From: Sphingobium sp. SCG-1
GTDB lineage: Bacteria > Pseudomonadota > Alphaproteobacteria > Sphingomonadales > Sphingomonadaceae
Reading direction: 5' to 3'
Assembly: GCF_002953135.1 (NCBI RefSeq)
Contig: NZ_CP026372.1
Span: forward strand, 186,001-250,000
Length of the DNA stretch: 64,000 nt
Made by a program: the position numbers and the translations under genes. Below are positions 50,389-58,916 of this stretch, one piece after another. The number at the start of each line of letters is the position of its first letter. The stretch's first letter is position 1. The notes beneath the pieces were generated by a model, which searched no databases, was not told the origin of the DNA, and saw only the letters and a program-made list of their open reading frames with translations.

Positions 50389-50943
50389 ATTAGTAATTCA
50401 GCCGAAATCCCGCATGTAGAAACCCTTCCCGAACTATTGTCACTGCCTAGTTCGCTTTTTCTTCGGGCGGCTTACAAGCTCGTGCTTGGTCGCGAGGCGG
50501 ATGAGACCGGCTTGCGTAATTACATGGAGGCTCTTTCCCAAGGTTTTGGGAAAGATTCTATCCTGATAAGCTTAATGAATTCAGACGAAGCGCGACGGTT
50601 GACCGGCGAGAACAAGCCAGGCGTCGCGTCCGCCAAATCGGATGTGCTGTCGCGCGAACTTGCTCAACTATGTGAAGATCGGAACAAGAGGCGACTTACG
50701 GATCGAATTTTTCGCAGCGGAAGAAGTAGCGCGAAAAGAAAAGAATTAAATGTGCTGGAGTTCAGACTAGAAAGCATGTTTTTGTCGATGCTCAGCCAGG
50801 TGAAAAGCGAGATATTGCAGGGAATGACTCATCGCTTGGACCTCAATCACGAGGTGGGCAAACCTGCACAGAACAACTCGCGAACTGTCAATGTCATTCA
50901 GGCACAAAGGCGGTCGGTCTCTCGCCCGGGGAGAGACGGCTGA
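50389..50943 (+). CDS. DUF4214-domain protein
   Basis: The protein has an N-terminal DUF4214-type domain: FLRAAYKLVLGREADETGLR, then YMEALSQGFGKDSILISL and a final SDEARRL. This is followed by a basic, helical C-terminal part. DUF4214 domains occur in glycan-synthesis proteins and are of unknown function. The start is uncertain. A TTG at 50437 would cut into the conserved domain, whereas an ATT at 50389 has a GGAG seven bases upstream and gives a complete domain (184 residues). I prefer the ATT on those grounds, but it is a rare start codon. The stop overlaps the next ATG (TGATG), so the two genes are translationally coupled. Confidence 0.65.
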   Translation: MSNSAEIPHVETLPELLSLPSSLFLRAAYKLVLGREADETGLRNYMEALSQGFGKDSILISLMNSDEARRLTGENKPGVASAKSDVLSRELAQLCEDRNKRRLTDRIFRSGRSSAKRKELNVLEFRLESMFLSMLSQVKSEILQGMTHRLDLNHEVGKPAQNNSRTVNVIQAQRRSVSRPGRDG

Positions 50944-53900
50944 TGCGTATCGCTATCGACCTTCAAGGAGCGCAGGGTGAAAATCGGCAGCGCGGCATTG
51001 GCAAGTATTCGCTGAATATTGCCCTGGGGCTGGCCCGGTTGCGCGGCGCGCATGAAGTGTACGTCGTGCTCAATGGCGGTCTCCCCGAATCGATCGGTGC
51101 AATTCGGGAAGCATTTGAAGGCTTGTTGCCGCAAGATCATATTCTGGTGTGGAACGCGCCGATGCCGGTCGAATGCACCGACCCAGTCAATTCGAAACAA
51201 GGATATGAAGCAGAATTGCTTCGCGAGGCTTTTCTGGCCGCGCTCAATCCTGATTGGGTGGTCGTCGTTTCGCATTTCGAGGGGCAGAGCGGCAATGCCG
51301 TGACGAGCGTAGGCTCGTGGCGGCGGTTGCGCACCGCAGTGGTTCTCTACGACCTCATCCCCTGGATACACGCCGATCATTATCTCGCCGAACGGCAAAC
51401 GAAGTCTTGGTATTACTCGAAAATTGACAGCCTGAAACGCGCCGATCTGCTGCTCTCCATCTCAACCTCCACGCGTACCGAGGCGATCGAGCACCTCGGC
51501 TTCGATTCTGCGGACGTCGTCAATATTTCAGCAGCGGTGGATTCCTCTTTCACGCCTAAGCGTCCAACCAGTCGAGATATGGACAGATTGGCGGAGGTAT
51601 ACAATCTGACCCGGCCTTTCGCCATGTATACGGGCGGGATCGACCATCGCAAGAACATCGAGGGCCTCATCAAGAGCTATGCCATGCTGCCGCCCGCGGT
51701 TCGGGCGGCTCACCAGCTGGCGATTGTCTGTCATGTCAATGACGACTGGCGGCACAGACTGGCGGCCCTAGCCGACAGCTTGGGCCTTGAAAAGCAGCAA
51801 GTGGTCTTGACCGGCTATGTGTCAGACGCGGACCTGCACTTGCTCTACAACGCATGCCATCTGTTCGTCTTTCCAAGCTGGCACGAAGGCTTCGGCCTTC
51901 CGGTGCTCGAGGCGATGCAGTGCGGCAAGCCGGTCATCGCGGCCAACCTCACAAGCCTGCCGGAGGCCGTCGGTCGCGACGACGCGTTATTCGATCCTTT
52001 CGATCTCTCTGAAATGGCGGCCAAACTTGAACGCGGTTTGACGGACGATCCCTTTCGCCGCTCACTTGCTGAGCACGGCTTGCGACACAGCCAGAATTTC
52101 AGTTGGGACGCCACGGCAGGGCGAGCCTGGGAGGCGCTCGAACAAGCCCAACCTCTCGTTCTGGCCCCAGAGAGAAGGAAGCGTTTGGCGTTTGTATCGC
52201 CATTGCCCCCGGAGCGAAGCGGTATTGCCGATTACAGCGCATCCCTCCTGATGGAGCTTACTCGCTGCTATGAGATCGATGTTTGCGTCATAAATCCGAA
52301 CGAAATGTCTGACGTCTACATCAGGGCAACGTGCGGCATTCTTTCCATCGATGAATTTCGCGCCTCCGCGGACAGATTCGATCGCGTCCTCTATCATTTC
52401 GGCAACTCCGTATCGCACGCCCACATGTTCGATCTCCTATCGGAGATCCCGGGCGTGGTTGTTCTGCATGACTTTTATCTCTCCGCCATTCAGATGTGGA
52501 GCGAAGTGCACAACTTGCGCTTCGCGGCTATGGCGCGCGCACTCTTGGCGGAACGTGGCTATCAAGCCGTAGCCGAAATGTTCGGGCAGACGAAGAAGAA
52601 GTTCAATTACGACGATTATCCCGCCTCTCTAGCGGTCATCCAGGATTCGCTTGGCGTCATCGTTCATAGCCAGTTTAGTTGCCAACTCGCCGAAGAGTGG
52701 TACGGCGAGGCCTGCCGTCAAAAATTCACCATTGTGCCGTTCCTCCACAGGATCGGCGTGGAGCAAAGCGCAAGGCGCGCCGAAGCGCGGAAGCAACTCG
52801 GCCTGTCGGCAGATGCATTCGTCGTTTGCTCGTTCGGATACGTGACCGAAGCCAAGCTCGTCGCGCGGTTGATCGACGCCTGGGTAGCGTCCGGCTTGGC
52901 GGACCGCGCCGACGCGCATTGTGTTTTAGTCGGCGACGCTCCCGGCGATTATGGTGATCGAACGAAAGAGTTTCTCGCCAAAACTTCGAGAGCGAGGCGC
53001 ATTAAGATCACTGGGTGGGTGGACGAGGGTGAGTATCGCCTATGGCTCAGCGCGGCCGACGTGGCAGTGCAACTGCGCGAGAATTCGCGCGGCGAGACAT
53101 CAGCCTCGATCTATGACTGCTTGGGCAGGGGCTTGCCTACCATTGTGAATGCGCACGGATTCGCTGCGGAGCTTGATCCCAAGGCGGTATGGATGCTGCC
53201 CGACAAGTTCGGCGAGGACGAATTGGTGGAGGCTCTCGAAACGCTTGCTGATGTCCCCGCCCGACGGAAAGAGATCGGCGCATATTCGCGCAAATTGATC
53301 ACCTCCACCCAGAATTCGCGGCGATGTGCCGATCTGTATTTCAACGCCATAGAGAGCGCTTATGCGCGCGCTGAACGTGACTTTTTAGGGTTCGCCACAA
53401 CGGTCGACAAAAACGGCGACGCACTCTCGTCGGAGTTCATCAGCGCGCTCGCCCAAAACAACCCCCTCCAGCCGCGACGAAGGCTGTTGTTTGTCGATGT
53501 TTCGAGCGTCAAATCGCAAGACGCGGGTGATCGGAGCCGCTCAAAGCGAGAAAGCCTGGTTCACCTGTTGCTGAATCCGCCGCAGGGTTTCAATGTGGAG
53601 CCGGTCTACGCCGACAATGCCGGGAACTACATGTTCGCCAGGCAGTTCACATTGCGGTTGCTGGGATGCCCTGAAGGCGTAGCGTTCGACGAGGTCGTGA
53701 CGGCGTGCAGCGGCGACGTTTATCTATCGCTGGCGAGCGGCTCATCTGCGACCGATCCGCAAGTCGGGTTCATCGAGCACCTAAGTCTAATTGGCGTGCC
53801 CATCCTTTTTCTGCCTTTCGATGGCGCGAACGAACCATTTCCAGGAGTCAAGCGCGGCGACAGAAATGCGGCGCTCGCCTATCTTCTGCAAAGCGGCTTT

Positions 53901-54857
53901 ACTCAAGTGATCGCTGGCGAATTGTACGACCGTATCGCGGCTTCTCATTCGGGCGCAGGCCGGTTCGCTCTTGGCTTCCTCCCGATCGGAACCGAGCTGC
54001 CGAAAGCGAAGGAGCCTTCTGAGGCTCGCACCTTTCTAAAGCCGTTGGTCAAACCGTTGGTCGACGAGACGCACGCCGCCCCAATGGACGCAGCTTTCGG
54101 CCGCGAAGCGCGCGGCGATGCCGTATCAAACGATGCGAACCTATTTCATATCTGCATTCAGGACGGCATGCAGCTGCCAAGTTCGTTTTCGGAGATGATC
54201 ATCCGCAATGTTCAATCACTGAAAGATGCGTATCCGGGCTACCGTCACACGATTTACTCGGGGGAGGCGCTACGCGATTTCATTCGCAAGCACTACGATA
54301 ATGAAGTCTTGCGGACTTTCGATACGCTGCGCCCTTACGCGTACAAGGCTGATCTCGGACGCTATTGCCTGCTCCATACTTTCGGGGGCGTCTATTCGGA
54401 CCTTAGTAACCGTTTCCTGCGGCCTATCCCACTCGGTGGAGACAAGACCCTCGCGGCGTTCAGCGATACGAATGGCGGCCTTGGCGCACCGTGGTCGGTG
54501 AACAACGGGATTATCGCGGCCAAGAAGAACTCCGCCGAAATGGAGTTCCTCATTAAGAAAATTGTAGAACATGCCCAAACCAAGTTCTATGGGCGAAGTC
54601 CGCTCTCGCCGACCGGACCCGATCTGTTTGGACGTGTTCTCGCTCAGTGCAATAATCCCCAGAACTATGTAATAGGGGATATGGCCTGCATCACGAGAAC
54701 ATTCTCGCAAAACGTCACATTCGTTTTCCTTGAGCCATCGGGAACTATCATCGCTGCCCGGATGAAGTCAGAAGGGGGCGACTCGCGTGCGCTGGGAATC
54801 GATTTCAATAACAACTACAACGACATTTGGAATAGCCGAGAAGTCTATGTTGAGTAG
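50943..54857 (+). CDS. Multi-module glycosyltransferase (GT4 + GT4 + Rossmann-like + GT32-like)
   Basis: The 1304-residue protein holds several modules. Residues 1-400 are a GT4 enzyme (RGIGKYSLNIALGLARL, MYTGGIDHRKNIEGL, PSWHEGFGLPVLEAMQCGKP with the EX7E-like glutamates). Residues ~410-800 form a second GT4-type module (FVSPLPPERSGIADYSASLL, then AADVAVQLRENSRGETSASI). Residues ~845-1030 resemble a GT-B N-domain without a C-domain. Residues ~1065-1304 resemble OCH1/GT32 enzymes (YAYKADLGRYCLLHTFGGVY then SDLSNRF), with D-L-S where the DxD metal motif is expected. It may add several sugars in sequence. It is coupled to the DUF4214 gene upstream. Confidence 0.82.
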   Translation: MRIAIDLQGAQGENRQRGIGKYSLNIALGLARLRGAHEVYVVLNGGLPESIGAIREAFEGLLPQDHILVWNAPMPVECTDPVNSKQGYEAELLREAFLAALNPDWVVVVSHFEGQSGNAVTSVGSWRRLRTAVVLYDLIPWIHADHYLAERQTKSWYYSKIDSLKRADLLLSISTSTRTEAIEHLGFDSADVVNISAAVDSSFTPKRPTSRDMDRLAEVYNLTRPFAMYTGGIDHRKNIEGLIKSYAMLPPAVRAAHQLAIVCHVNDDWRHRLAALADSLGLEKQQVVLTGYVSDADLHLLYNACHLFVFPSWHEGFGLPVLEAMQCGKPVIAANLTSLPEAVGRDDALFDPFDLSEMAAKLERGLTDDPFRRSLAEHGLRHSQNFSWDATAGRAWEALEQAQPLVLAPERRKRLAFVSPLPPERSGIADYSASLLMELTRCYEIDVCVINPNEMSDVYIRATCGILSIDEFRASADRFDRVLYHFGNSVSHAHMFDLLSEIPGVVVLHDFYLSAIQMWSEVHNLRFAAMARALLAERGYQAVAEMFGQTKKKFNYDDYPASLAVIQDSLGVIVHSQFSCQLAEEWYGEACRQKFTIVPFLHRIGVEQSARRAEARKQLGLSADAFVVCSFGYVTEAKLVARLIDAWVASGLADRADAHCVLVGDAPGDYGDRTKEFLAKTSRARRIKITGWVDEGEYRLWLSAADVAVQLRENSRGETSASIYDCLGRGLPTIVNAHGFAAELDPKAVWMLPDKFGEDELVEALETLADVPARRKEIGAYSRKLITSTQNSRRCADLYFNAIESAYARAERDFLGFATTVDKNGDALSSEFISALAQNNPLQPRRRLLFVDVSSVKSQDAGDRSRSKRESLVHLLLNPPQGFNVEPVYADNAGNYMFARQFTLRLLGCPEGVAFDEVVTACSGDVYLSLASGSSATDPQVGFIEHLSLIGVPILFLPFDGANEPFPGVKRGDRNAALAYLLQSGFTQVIAGELYDRIAASHSGAGRFALGFLPIGTELPKAKEPSEARTFLKPLVKPLVDETHAAPMDAAFGREARGDAVSNDANLFHICIQDGMQLPSSFSEMIIRNVQSLKDAYPGYRHTIYSGEALRDFIRKHYDNEVLRTFDTLRPYAYKADLGRYCLLHTFGGVYSDLSNRFLRPIPLGGDKTLAAFSDTNGGLGAPWSVNNGIIAAKKNSAEMEFLIKKIVEHAQTKFYGRSPLSPTGPDLFGRVLAQCNNPQNYVIGDMACITRTFSQNVTFVFLEPSGTIIAARMKSEGGDSRALGIDFNNNYNDIWNSREVYVE

Positions 54858-55081
54858 GAGCCAAATTCCGCCCGTCGCGGCGCTGCATCTGCGGGCAGGT
54901 GTGAAAGTTTTGCCGCCTCGCTCCTAGCCAGGCGGCCAGCTTTTGAACCGCACGATGACCGCTAGCTTCGCTCCCGTTGCTCACGACGGGCGCTTATTCG
55001 GCCCCTCGACGCCAATCACACGGTAATTTTGGAATTAACGGCGGCGTTTCTTGTGATGCGTCTGCCGACAGGAGATCAACG

Positions 55082-56664
55082 ATGACGCAGCGACGGATCC
55101 TATATATCAGCGACAGCTTGGGAACCCCGATCCCTCACCGAGGAATCTTCAACTTCAGTGTTGCACTGATAGAACGGCTCAAGACGTCTGGCGCAAGCGT
55201 AACGCTCCTCGTCGAACGGCCAGACGGCCATGGGATTCGTAAGGCCTGGCTTGACAGCCCGTTTGAATTCGAAAAAGCGATGGACCCTTGGCAAAACAAC
55301 GAAATCTTTCGTTATCTCAACTCCGGCTCCTTCACCTTTTCACTCGACCTAAACGAACACCTAGATTTCACCGCGCGCGATGCGGCGCACTATCGCGTCC
55401 TCAAATACCTGAAGCAACAACAGGTCGAGCATCCTGATACGATTCTTCGCAATATCGACACCGATTTCTGCCTGGTTCCAGGAGATCCAGTTGAAACGGA
55501 AGCCAAGCGCCTTCGCAAACAAGTTCGGATCGATTTCATTGAAGAACATTTCAATAGCAAGAGCCAGCCATACTACTCCGGAGCGACAGAGATCGATAGC
55601 GAGCTGATCACGGAGACTACGCAATACCTCCAGCTGTTCGACGGATTTCTTTCTGTCAATTGCGTGTATTCGAGCGCCCTGACTAGGGCGCACAACTTTA
55701 TTCCACCATACCAAGTCGATTGTAGTCAATTTGACGAAGTAATCGTTGACGGCCCTCATTATATTTCTCTCGTGAATAACAATCCAGATAAAACCTGGGT
55801 AACTATATATGATCTTATTCCACTATCTAATAGCTCTCTTGGCGAAGAGAGCCATCGCTCATTTTCGCAGAAGTTGTTTTCTAGCCTTGAGCTTGATGGA
55901 AACATCATCTTCATATCTGAAACGGCGCAGCGTCAATTCCACGATTGCTTTCCGAACCGGATCTTGCGCAGCGAGCGGATCATCTACCCGCCAGCGCGAA
56001 CCTTGCTCAGCCAACTCGATACAGAGACGCCGGAAGCCAAACGATACATGGCCGAGTTACCCCGTGTACGGGAAACGCAGCGCCGAAGCACCGTCACGCA
56101 ACGCGGGGGGGGCTGCGACGTCTATCTAAATTCAACCCCCTGCCCTGGCTGAATCCCCGTCAGCCGACGGCAGTTTGGGATTCAGGACTGCCCTATTTCG
56201 TCACGGTGCTCTCGGACGAACCGTACAAAAACGCCGCCCTCTGCATCAAAGCGTTTAGCAAACTGGAAGACCACGCAAACCTCCTTATCGTGGGACGGAT
56301 GGATGCAAAAAAATATGTTGGCGAGGCCATGCCACGCAATATCCATTTCACCGGCTTCATTTCGGACACCCTGAAAAACGAGCTTATCGCCAACAGCACT
56401 GGGTTGATTTTTCCGAGCTTTTATGAAGGATTCGGCATTCCGGTACTCGAAGGCGCACTGCAAGGCGCCCCGGTCTTGTCCTCAGCCATAGACGTATTCC
56501 GGGAAATCGTCGACACTAACGGCTTGTACTTTGATCCCCGTAGCGCGGACGAGCTTGTCGCGTGCGTGATGGAGACTTTGTCTAATCCGACTGCGGCGAA
56601 AGCACGCGCTAGCGCCGCACAAGCTTTTGTTCGCGCCAAGTTCATGCAGGAGGTCGCATTCTGA
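55082..56664 (+). pseudogene. GT4 glycosyltransferase split by a frameshift at a G8 tract
   Basis: The first frame from the ATG at 55082 (AGGAG upstream) encodes the N-terminal half: ILYISDSLGTPIPHRGIFNF, VTIYDLIPLSNSS and IIFISETAQRQFHDCFPN, and stops at 56152. The C-terminal half continues in another frame to 56664: PYFVTVLSDEPYKNAALCI, LLIVGRMDAKKYVG, PSFYEGFGIPVLEGALQGAP. The switch falls at eight consecutive G at 56105-56112. One extra G, or two fewer, would join the halves into a 527-528-residue enzyme. It could be a sequencing error, a true pseudogene, or a phase-variable gene or slippage site. All expected GT4 motifs are otherwise kept. Confidence 0.82.
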
Positions 56665-56701
56665 TTCCGATGCCCAGTAAGAACTCTATTAGAGCATTGG
56701 C

Positions 56702-57985
56702 ATGTTGAGCCCGTTTTTCGAGACGCTGCCGTTCCGCCTTAGTCAGTTTCTGATAGGCAGACGGCTTCGCAAACTCCTCGTCCTCCGGCAGCGCAAAAGG
56801 ACCTACAGTGCAAATAGGTCCGGCACTGATAATTTGCAACCTCGCCTTTTTATCGACGTCGCAGTGATTTACAAAAATGATGCAGGCACCGGGATCCAGC
56901 GGGTCGTGCGGGAGTTGGCGCTGGCGTTGACGAAGGAAGCGCCAACGCAGTGGGCCGTGCAGTTTGTTGCAGCCGATCGGCGTCGCCCGTACCACCGAGT
57001 TTCATGGCCTGATATCGGCCGGATTGTTGAACCCGCGACGATTCAGAGCCGCCCCGGCGACGTGTTTATTGGTCTCGACTTTTCGCTAGACACCGTTCGC
57101 CGCTACCGACGGCAGCTTGCTCAATTTAGGAAGGGTGGCGGGCAACTCTGGTTTCTAATGTACGACCTGCTTCCCGTGGAAAGGCCGGGATGGTTCTCAA
57201 CATATAACGTCATACGTTTTAAGGCGTGGCTGGAAGTTCTCGCAGGAATAGCCGACGGATTTTTTTGTATCTCTGACCAAACTGCAGCCGATCTAAAGCG
57301 GGTACTAGCAGATCGGTTCGATTTATTGTCTGGATTTGAAACGAATACAGTGCCCATGGGTTACAGTATTAGTGAATCCTTGGGTCAGAAAACAACTGCT
57401 GCCACTGTTACTCGTTCGGTCGAATTTGATACGTCTGTACCTTTTTTCCTGATGGTCGGCACTCTAGAACCACGGAAGGGTCATGCTGAAATCGTTGATG
57501 GTTTTAGCGGACTGTGGAAAGGGCGCGGGGGTTATCGACTTGTAATTGTTGGACGCCGCGGTTGGCACACAGAGGATTTGTGTAACGCCATTCGCCTTCA
57601 TCCTGAGCATGGGCGGAACCTAATCTGGCTTGATAATGTGGAAGATGCCGAGCTTGCACGAATTTACGAGGCTTGCAGTGGCGTCATTATCGGATCTCAC
57701 GCCGAGGGCTTTGGTTTGCCGTTGATAGAAGCTCTAGGATACAAAAAACCAGTTTTGGCACGTGATATAGCAATTTTTCGTTTGCATGAGAAACTAGGTG
57801 TCCGCTATTTTCCCCAATGCTCGAATCCTTCGGCTCTTGGGACTTACATCCAAAACTGGGCGGAAGATGTTCTCGCCAATCGGATTACCGTGCTGAAGCC
57901 GGTGGGGGAGTGGAAGGACGCTGCCATCACGATCTTTTCCATCCTTACACGTGCGGCTGATATCCGAGCTAAAAGTAGCTTGTGA
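56702..57985 (+). CDS. GT4-family glycosyltransferase
   Basis: The 427-residue protein has a GT-B fold. The N-domain contains YKNDAGTGIQRVVRELALAL and LWFLMYDLLPVERPGWFS. The C-domain contains FFLMVGTLEPRKGHAEIVDG, LIWLDNVEDAELARIYEACS and GSHAEGFGLPLIEALGYKKP with the conserved EX7E glutamates. This subtype resembles WbaZ/RfaB-like mannosyl- or rhamnosyltransferases of O-antigen and capsule loci, so a GDP-sugar donor from gmd is plausible. The start is not supported by a strong ribosome-binding site. It is 37 bases after the frameshifted GT gene and is probably cotranscribed. Confidence 0.88.
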   Translation: MLSPFFETLPFRLSQFLIGRRLRKLLVLRQRKRTYSANRSGTDNLQPRLFIDVAVIYKNDAGTGIQRVVRELALALTKEAPTQWAVQFVAADRRRPYHRVSWPDIGRIVEPATIQSRPGDVFIGLDFSLDTVRRYRRQLAQFRKGGGQLWFLMYDLLPVERPGWFSTYNVIRFKAWLEVLAGIADGFFCISDQTAADLKRVLADRFDLLSGFETNTVPMGYSISESLGQKTTAATVTRSVEFDTSVPFFLMVGTLEPRKGHAEIVDGFSGLWKGRGGYRLVIVGRRGWHTEDLCNAIRLHPEHGRNLIWLDNVEDAELARIYEACSGVIIGSHAEGFGLPLIEALGYKKPVLARDIAIFRLHEKLGVRYFPQCSNPSALGTYIQNWAEDVLANRITVLKPVGEWKDAAITIFSILTRAADIRAKSSL

Positions 57986-58165
57986 CTAGAGTTCTCAAAC
58001 TGTACTGGAGTAACAACACAGCATAACGCGTTTGAATGTCCATTCCTGACTTGTTATACGTATCTTCGGTCTGGTTTGACTGCTTACTGAAGTATTCTGA
58101 GTCAAGGTCTGCGTTAGACGGGAAGGACGTCCGCGTACGGTGTGCATCCCGTAGCGAACGCCGCG

Positions 58166-58369
58166 TCACTTCACGTCCCCTGCCCCCTGCCCGCCGCGCT
58201 CAATGAGCTTCCGCAAGCTGGCGACCGGCACCAAAGTCAGGGCGCCGATCTTCACCACCTCGATTTCCCCTGCGCCGATCAGTTCGTAGAGCTTGGAGCG
58301 CCCGATGCCGGTCATCCGGCAGGCTTCCCTGATCCGCACAGTGATGCGCTCTGGCTGTGGATCGATCAT
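58166..58369 (-). CDS. AlpA/excisionase-like helix-turn-helix protein
   Basis: The 67-residue protein contains a MerR-like winged-helix typical of AlpA and excisionases: VRIREACRMTGIGRSKLYEL (recognition helix) followed by IGAGEIEVVKIGALTLVPVA (wing). Proteins of this type regulate excision or transfer genes of integrative elements. It starts within four bases of the end of the ribbon-helix-helix gene upstream (ATGA overlap). The location next to a relaxase supports a mobile-element role. Confidence 0.8.
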   Translation of the reverse strand: MIDPQPERITVRIREACRMTGIGRSKLYELIGAGEIEVVKIGALTLVPVASLRKLIERGGQGAGDVK

Positions 58370-58788
58370 CTGCTGTCCTCCGTTGGGGTGATTTTCCTGA
58401 CCAGCTTCGGTACGCCGCGATTGCCCGCGAGCCTGCGGGCAACCTGATCGACGAACTGCTGGTAGCGCCGCTGCCCAAGATGCTCGGTCTCGGTATCGAA
58501 TGGCGGCTGATGGGCCGCGAGCGTCAACTGATGCGTCACGAGCAGGTCGAGCATTTCGGCCATGGCGTTGAGCGTGGTTTCAGTGCGCAGGGCAACCTTC
58601 TGCTGGCGGTCAAGTCTGGGTCCGAACTGGGTGTCGAGTGCATTGTGCCCTTTGCGTTCAAGCCAGGCGCGCAGCGCATCGGTCAGGATCGTGGTTTTCG
58701 ATGCACCGGGCTTTGCCGCGAGCGCATCGAGCGCCTGCGACAGGTCGTCCGGCAGATAGAACTGGTGGCGGATTTTCCTGGTCTGCAT
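58366..58788 (-). CDS. CopG/ribbon-helix-helix-type protein linked to the relaxase
   Basis: The 140-residue protein begins with a ribbon-helix-helix-like segment: IRHQFYLPDDLSQALDALAA then TILTDALRAWLERKG. A helical C-terminal part follows (ETTLNAMAEMLDLLVTHQL, with QRRYQQFVDQVARRLAG). It is likely to bind DNA as a dimer, perhaps at oriT or at the relaxase promoter, as small relaxosome proteins do. It is 128 bases downstream of the relaxase gene and coupled to the AlpA-like gene. Confidence 0.72.
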   Translation of the reverse strand: MQTRKIRHQFYLPDDLSQALDALAAKPGASKTTILTDALRAWLERKGHNALDTQFGPRLDRQQKVALRTETTLNAMAEMLDLLVTHQLTLAAHQPPFDTETEHLGQRRYQQFVDQVARRLAGNRGVPKLVRKITPTEDSR

Positions 58789-58916
58789 GGGACAAGCCTA
58801 GGCTGGTTTCCGTATCCTGTTGATGGCGCTGATGGGCGCTGATGGGACCCGAACGGCTCAGTCTGGTTTGACGCTCGCGATGCGCGTGCTGCGCAACCCG
58901 CTCTCGCTTCCCACGC

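Noticed and set aside
58821..58846. Three short TGATGGG(C)GC units
   Set aside because: Too short and imperfect to support iterons or another specific site.
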